The position numbers were made by a program, and so were the translations under genes. A stretch of DNA of 6,249 bases from CAZHCG01 sp046484285. GTDB lineage: Bacteria; Myxococcota_A; Polyangia; JAAYKL01. Positions 5,448 to 6,249 of the stretch are shown here, in pieces; within the stretch, counting starts at the first letter, position 1; each line of letters opens with the position of its first letter. The notes under the pieces are model-generated. The model worked only from the letters and a program-made list of their open reading frames with translations, did no database searches and had not been told where the DNA came from. The DNA lies in the NCBI GenBank assembly GCA_046484285.1, contig JAWOBP010000046.1:1-6249 (forward strand), written 5' to 3'.

Positions 5448-5903
5448 ATGAGCTTCACCGAGCACATGGCGCGGCTGCCGCGACCGGTGGCCGACGCGAT
5501 CGAGGAGGTGGTCGCACGGGACGAGGTAGACCTCGTGCTCCTTTTCGGCTCGCGAGCGCGCGGCGAGCACGGACCGATGAGCGACGTCGACCTCGCGATG
5601 CGGACCACCGAGAACGTCGAGGACACGTACGGTTGGAAATTCGCGGCCCTGGCGCGACTGGCCGGACCCCTCCAGGACGTCGACCTCGTTCTCCTCGAGG
5701 AGGCCTCCCTGGCGCTGCGCTACCGCATCGCCCGTGACGGTCTTCCCCTCTGGACGCGGGACGAGGACGCGCTGCACGCTTTTTGCTTCGAAGCCGTGCG
5801 CGACTGGCTCGACTTCGAGCCCGTGGTGCGCGCCCACGACGCCGCTCTGGCCCGGCGAATCGCCGACGGGACCTTCGGAAAGGGGGCGCCGCGCGATGGT
5901 TGA
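5448..5903 (+). CDS. mntA: MntA-type nucleotidyltransferase, antitoxin of an MNT/HEPN pair
   Basis: This 151-residue protein is a minimal nucleotidyltransferase of the DNA polymerase beta fold. FGSRARG with G34-S35 is followed at the exact GS-x10-DxD spacing by D46 and D48 (SDVDLA). A third conserved acid lies in QDVDLVLL (D77/D79). The C-terminal half is helical and matches MntA-like proteins. In studied type VII systems MntA adds AMP to the HEPN toxin HepT and so silences it. Here the stop overlaps the next start by 8 bases, and that gene begins like HepT, supporting the pairing. The active site is intact, so the enzyme could still work even if its toxin is broken. Expression is probably leaderless from the TATAAT just upstream. 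A stand-alone nucleotidyltransferase of other function is the main alternative. Confidence 0.85.
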   Translation: MSFTEHMARLPRPVADAIEEVVARDEVDLVLLFGSRARGEHGPMSDVDLAMRTTENVEDTYGWKFAALARLAGPLQDVDLVLLEEASLALRYRIARDGLPLWTRDEDALHAFCFEAVRDWLDFEPVVRAHDAALARRIADGTFGKGAPRDG

Positions 5904-6183
5904 TCCCGACGTGATCCGCACCCGGATCGAGCACACCGAGGAGGCGCTGCGCCGTCTCGCCGTCGTCCGCGCCCCAGAGTTCCGACCGCGCGTTGAAAAG
6001 CCGCGTGGTTGCTGGGTGAAAGAAATCGAAAAAATGCAGCGGAATGTGGGAATATTTGCCCTGGCCAAGGGGTTCTACATGTATGAAATCCACAGCAATG
6101 CAACTCAATATCGCCGAAGCCCGCAGCGAAAAGAACCGAACGGCCTGGTTCGGACGATTCGCCTGTGTCGTTCATGGCGATGA
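5896..6183 (+). pseudogene. hepT: HepT-type HEPN toxin, N-terminal fragment (interrupted)
   Basis: The ATG at 5896 lies inside the end of mntA, with AAGGGGG at 5879-5885 as ribosome site 10 bases before it. The first 29 or so residues, MVDPDVIRTRIEHTEEALRR and then LAVVRAPEF, look like helix 1 of HepT/DUF86 proteins. Family character then ends at about 5980-6000. The frame continues through more A+T-rich sequence with a tail that has no HEPN features, to a TGA at 6181-6183 (95 codons in all). The R-x4-6-H motif that makes HEPN proteins ribonucleases is missing; intact relatives have about 110-150 residues. The toxin is therefore probably inactive. Either an element inserted here or the sequence is joined wrongly. 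Identification rests on the short N-terminus and the mntA partner. Confidence 0.58.
5998..6082. mobile_element. Possible left end of an inserted element
   Basis: Just after the hepT-like part the sequence becomes richer in A (GAAAGAAATCGAAAAAATG at 6018-6036) and codon use changes. It then leads into a new ORF starting at 6083. This is what an insertion into hepT would look like, with the element's leader followed by its first gene. Neither terminal inverted repeat nor target duplication can be shown, because the right end lies outside the window. Confidence 0.3.
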
Positions 6184-6249
6184 GGCGGTCGAGGTCTTCG
6201 TCTCCGGGCTGCTGATCGGCAGCTACGCCCCCTCGGACGTCTTCGGCAG
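6083..6249 (+). CDS. Unrecognised protein, N-terminal part (runs off the window)
   Basis: The frame gives MKSTAMQLNIAEARSEKN and then WFGRFACVVHGDEAVEVFVSG, LLIGSYAPSDVFG, open to the last base (55 codons). Codon use is like that of real genes in the window and unlike the competing frame ending at 6183. AAGGGG at 6067-6072 serves as ribosome site for ATG 6083; ATG 6098 is the alternative start. The alternation of small hydrophobic and acidic residues suggests a beta-rich N-terminal domain. I do not recognise the family. Its place after an apparent insertion point makes a transposase-associated or other element-borne gene possible, but nothing in the 55 residues proves it. Confidence 0.45.
   Translation, partial: MKSTAMQLNIAEARSEKNRTAWFGRFACVVHGDEAVEVFVSGLLIGSYAPSDVFG

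Noticed and set aside
1..6249. tRNA, rRNA or CRISPR array
   Set aside because: No tRNA-like cloverleaf core, ribosomal RNA motif or regularly spaced repeat was found on either strand by eye.

Overview
The window is G+C-rich (about two thirds by eye) over most of its length, with tightly packed genes and good Shine-Dalgarno sites. A three-domain NifU, a long serine acetyltransferase, a REP-type transposase remnant and an MNT/HEPN pair suggest a free-living proteobacterium-like organism, possibly of the old Deltaproteobacteria/Myxococcota group. That placement is inferred from protein style only. The first 190 or so bases are clearly less G+C-rich and do not fit the rest.

Left edge (1-548): the sequence opens with a near-perfect 56-bp inverted repeat, whose minus strand reads into a fragment of peptide chain release factor 1 (prfA). 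The fragment abuts, out of frame, a truncated minus-strand REP-associated (HUH/Y1-like) transposase. A palindrome starting at base 1, a base-composition step and the fusion of two unrelated genes look more like a chimeric, folded-back sequence end than a natural locus. From 549 to 1237 there is no intact gene, only a REP-like small palindrome and a frame-broken coding remnant.

Core (1238-5274): four plus-strand genes form a cysteine and iron-sulfur supply module. nifU (scaffold) and nifS (cysteine desulfurase) are 4 bases apart. A 77-base gap follows, holding a likely promoter and a 27-bp operator-like dyad. Then come cysK (cysteine synthase) and cysE (serine acetyltransferase), overlapping by 4 bases. 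CysE makes O-acetylserine, CysK converts it to cysteine, NifS takes the sulfur from cysteine, and NifU assembles the cluster. All key catalytic and ligand residues are present. No nitrogenase gene is visible, so a housekeeping role is as likely as a nif role.

Right part (5275-6249): after a gap with two hairpins comes an apparently leaderless mntA-type nucleotidyltransferase (antitoxin), overlapping the start of a hepT-type HEPN toxin. The toxin frame loses family character after about 30 codons, where more A+T-rich sequence begins. That sequence leads into an unrecognised ORF running off the end. The toxin is probably broken by an insertion or a second junction.

I find no convincing new multi-gene system. 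The points most worth a second look are the fold-back end, the dyad before cysK, the cysteine-rich region of CysE, and the interrupted toxin-antitoxin pair.
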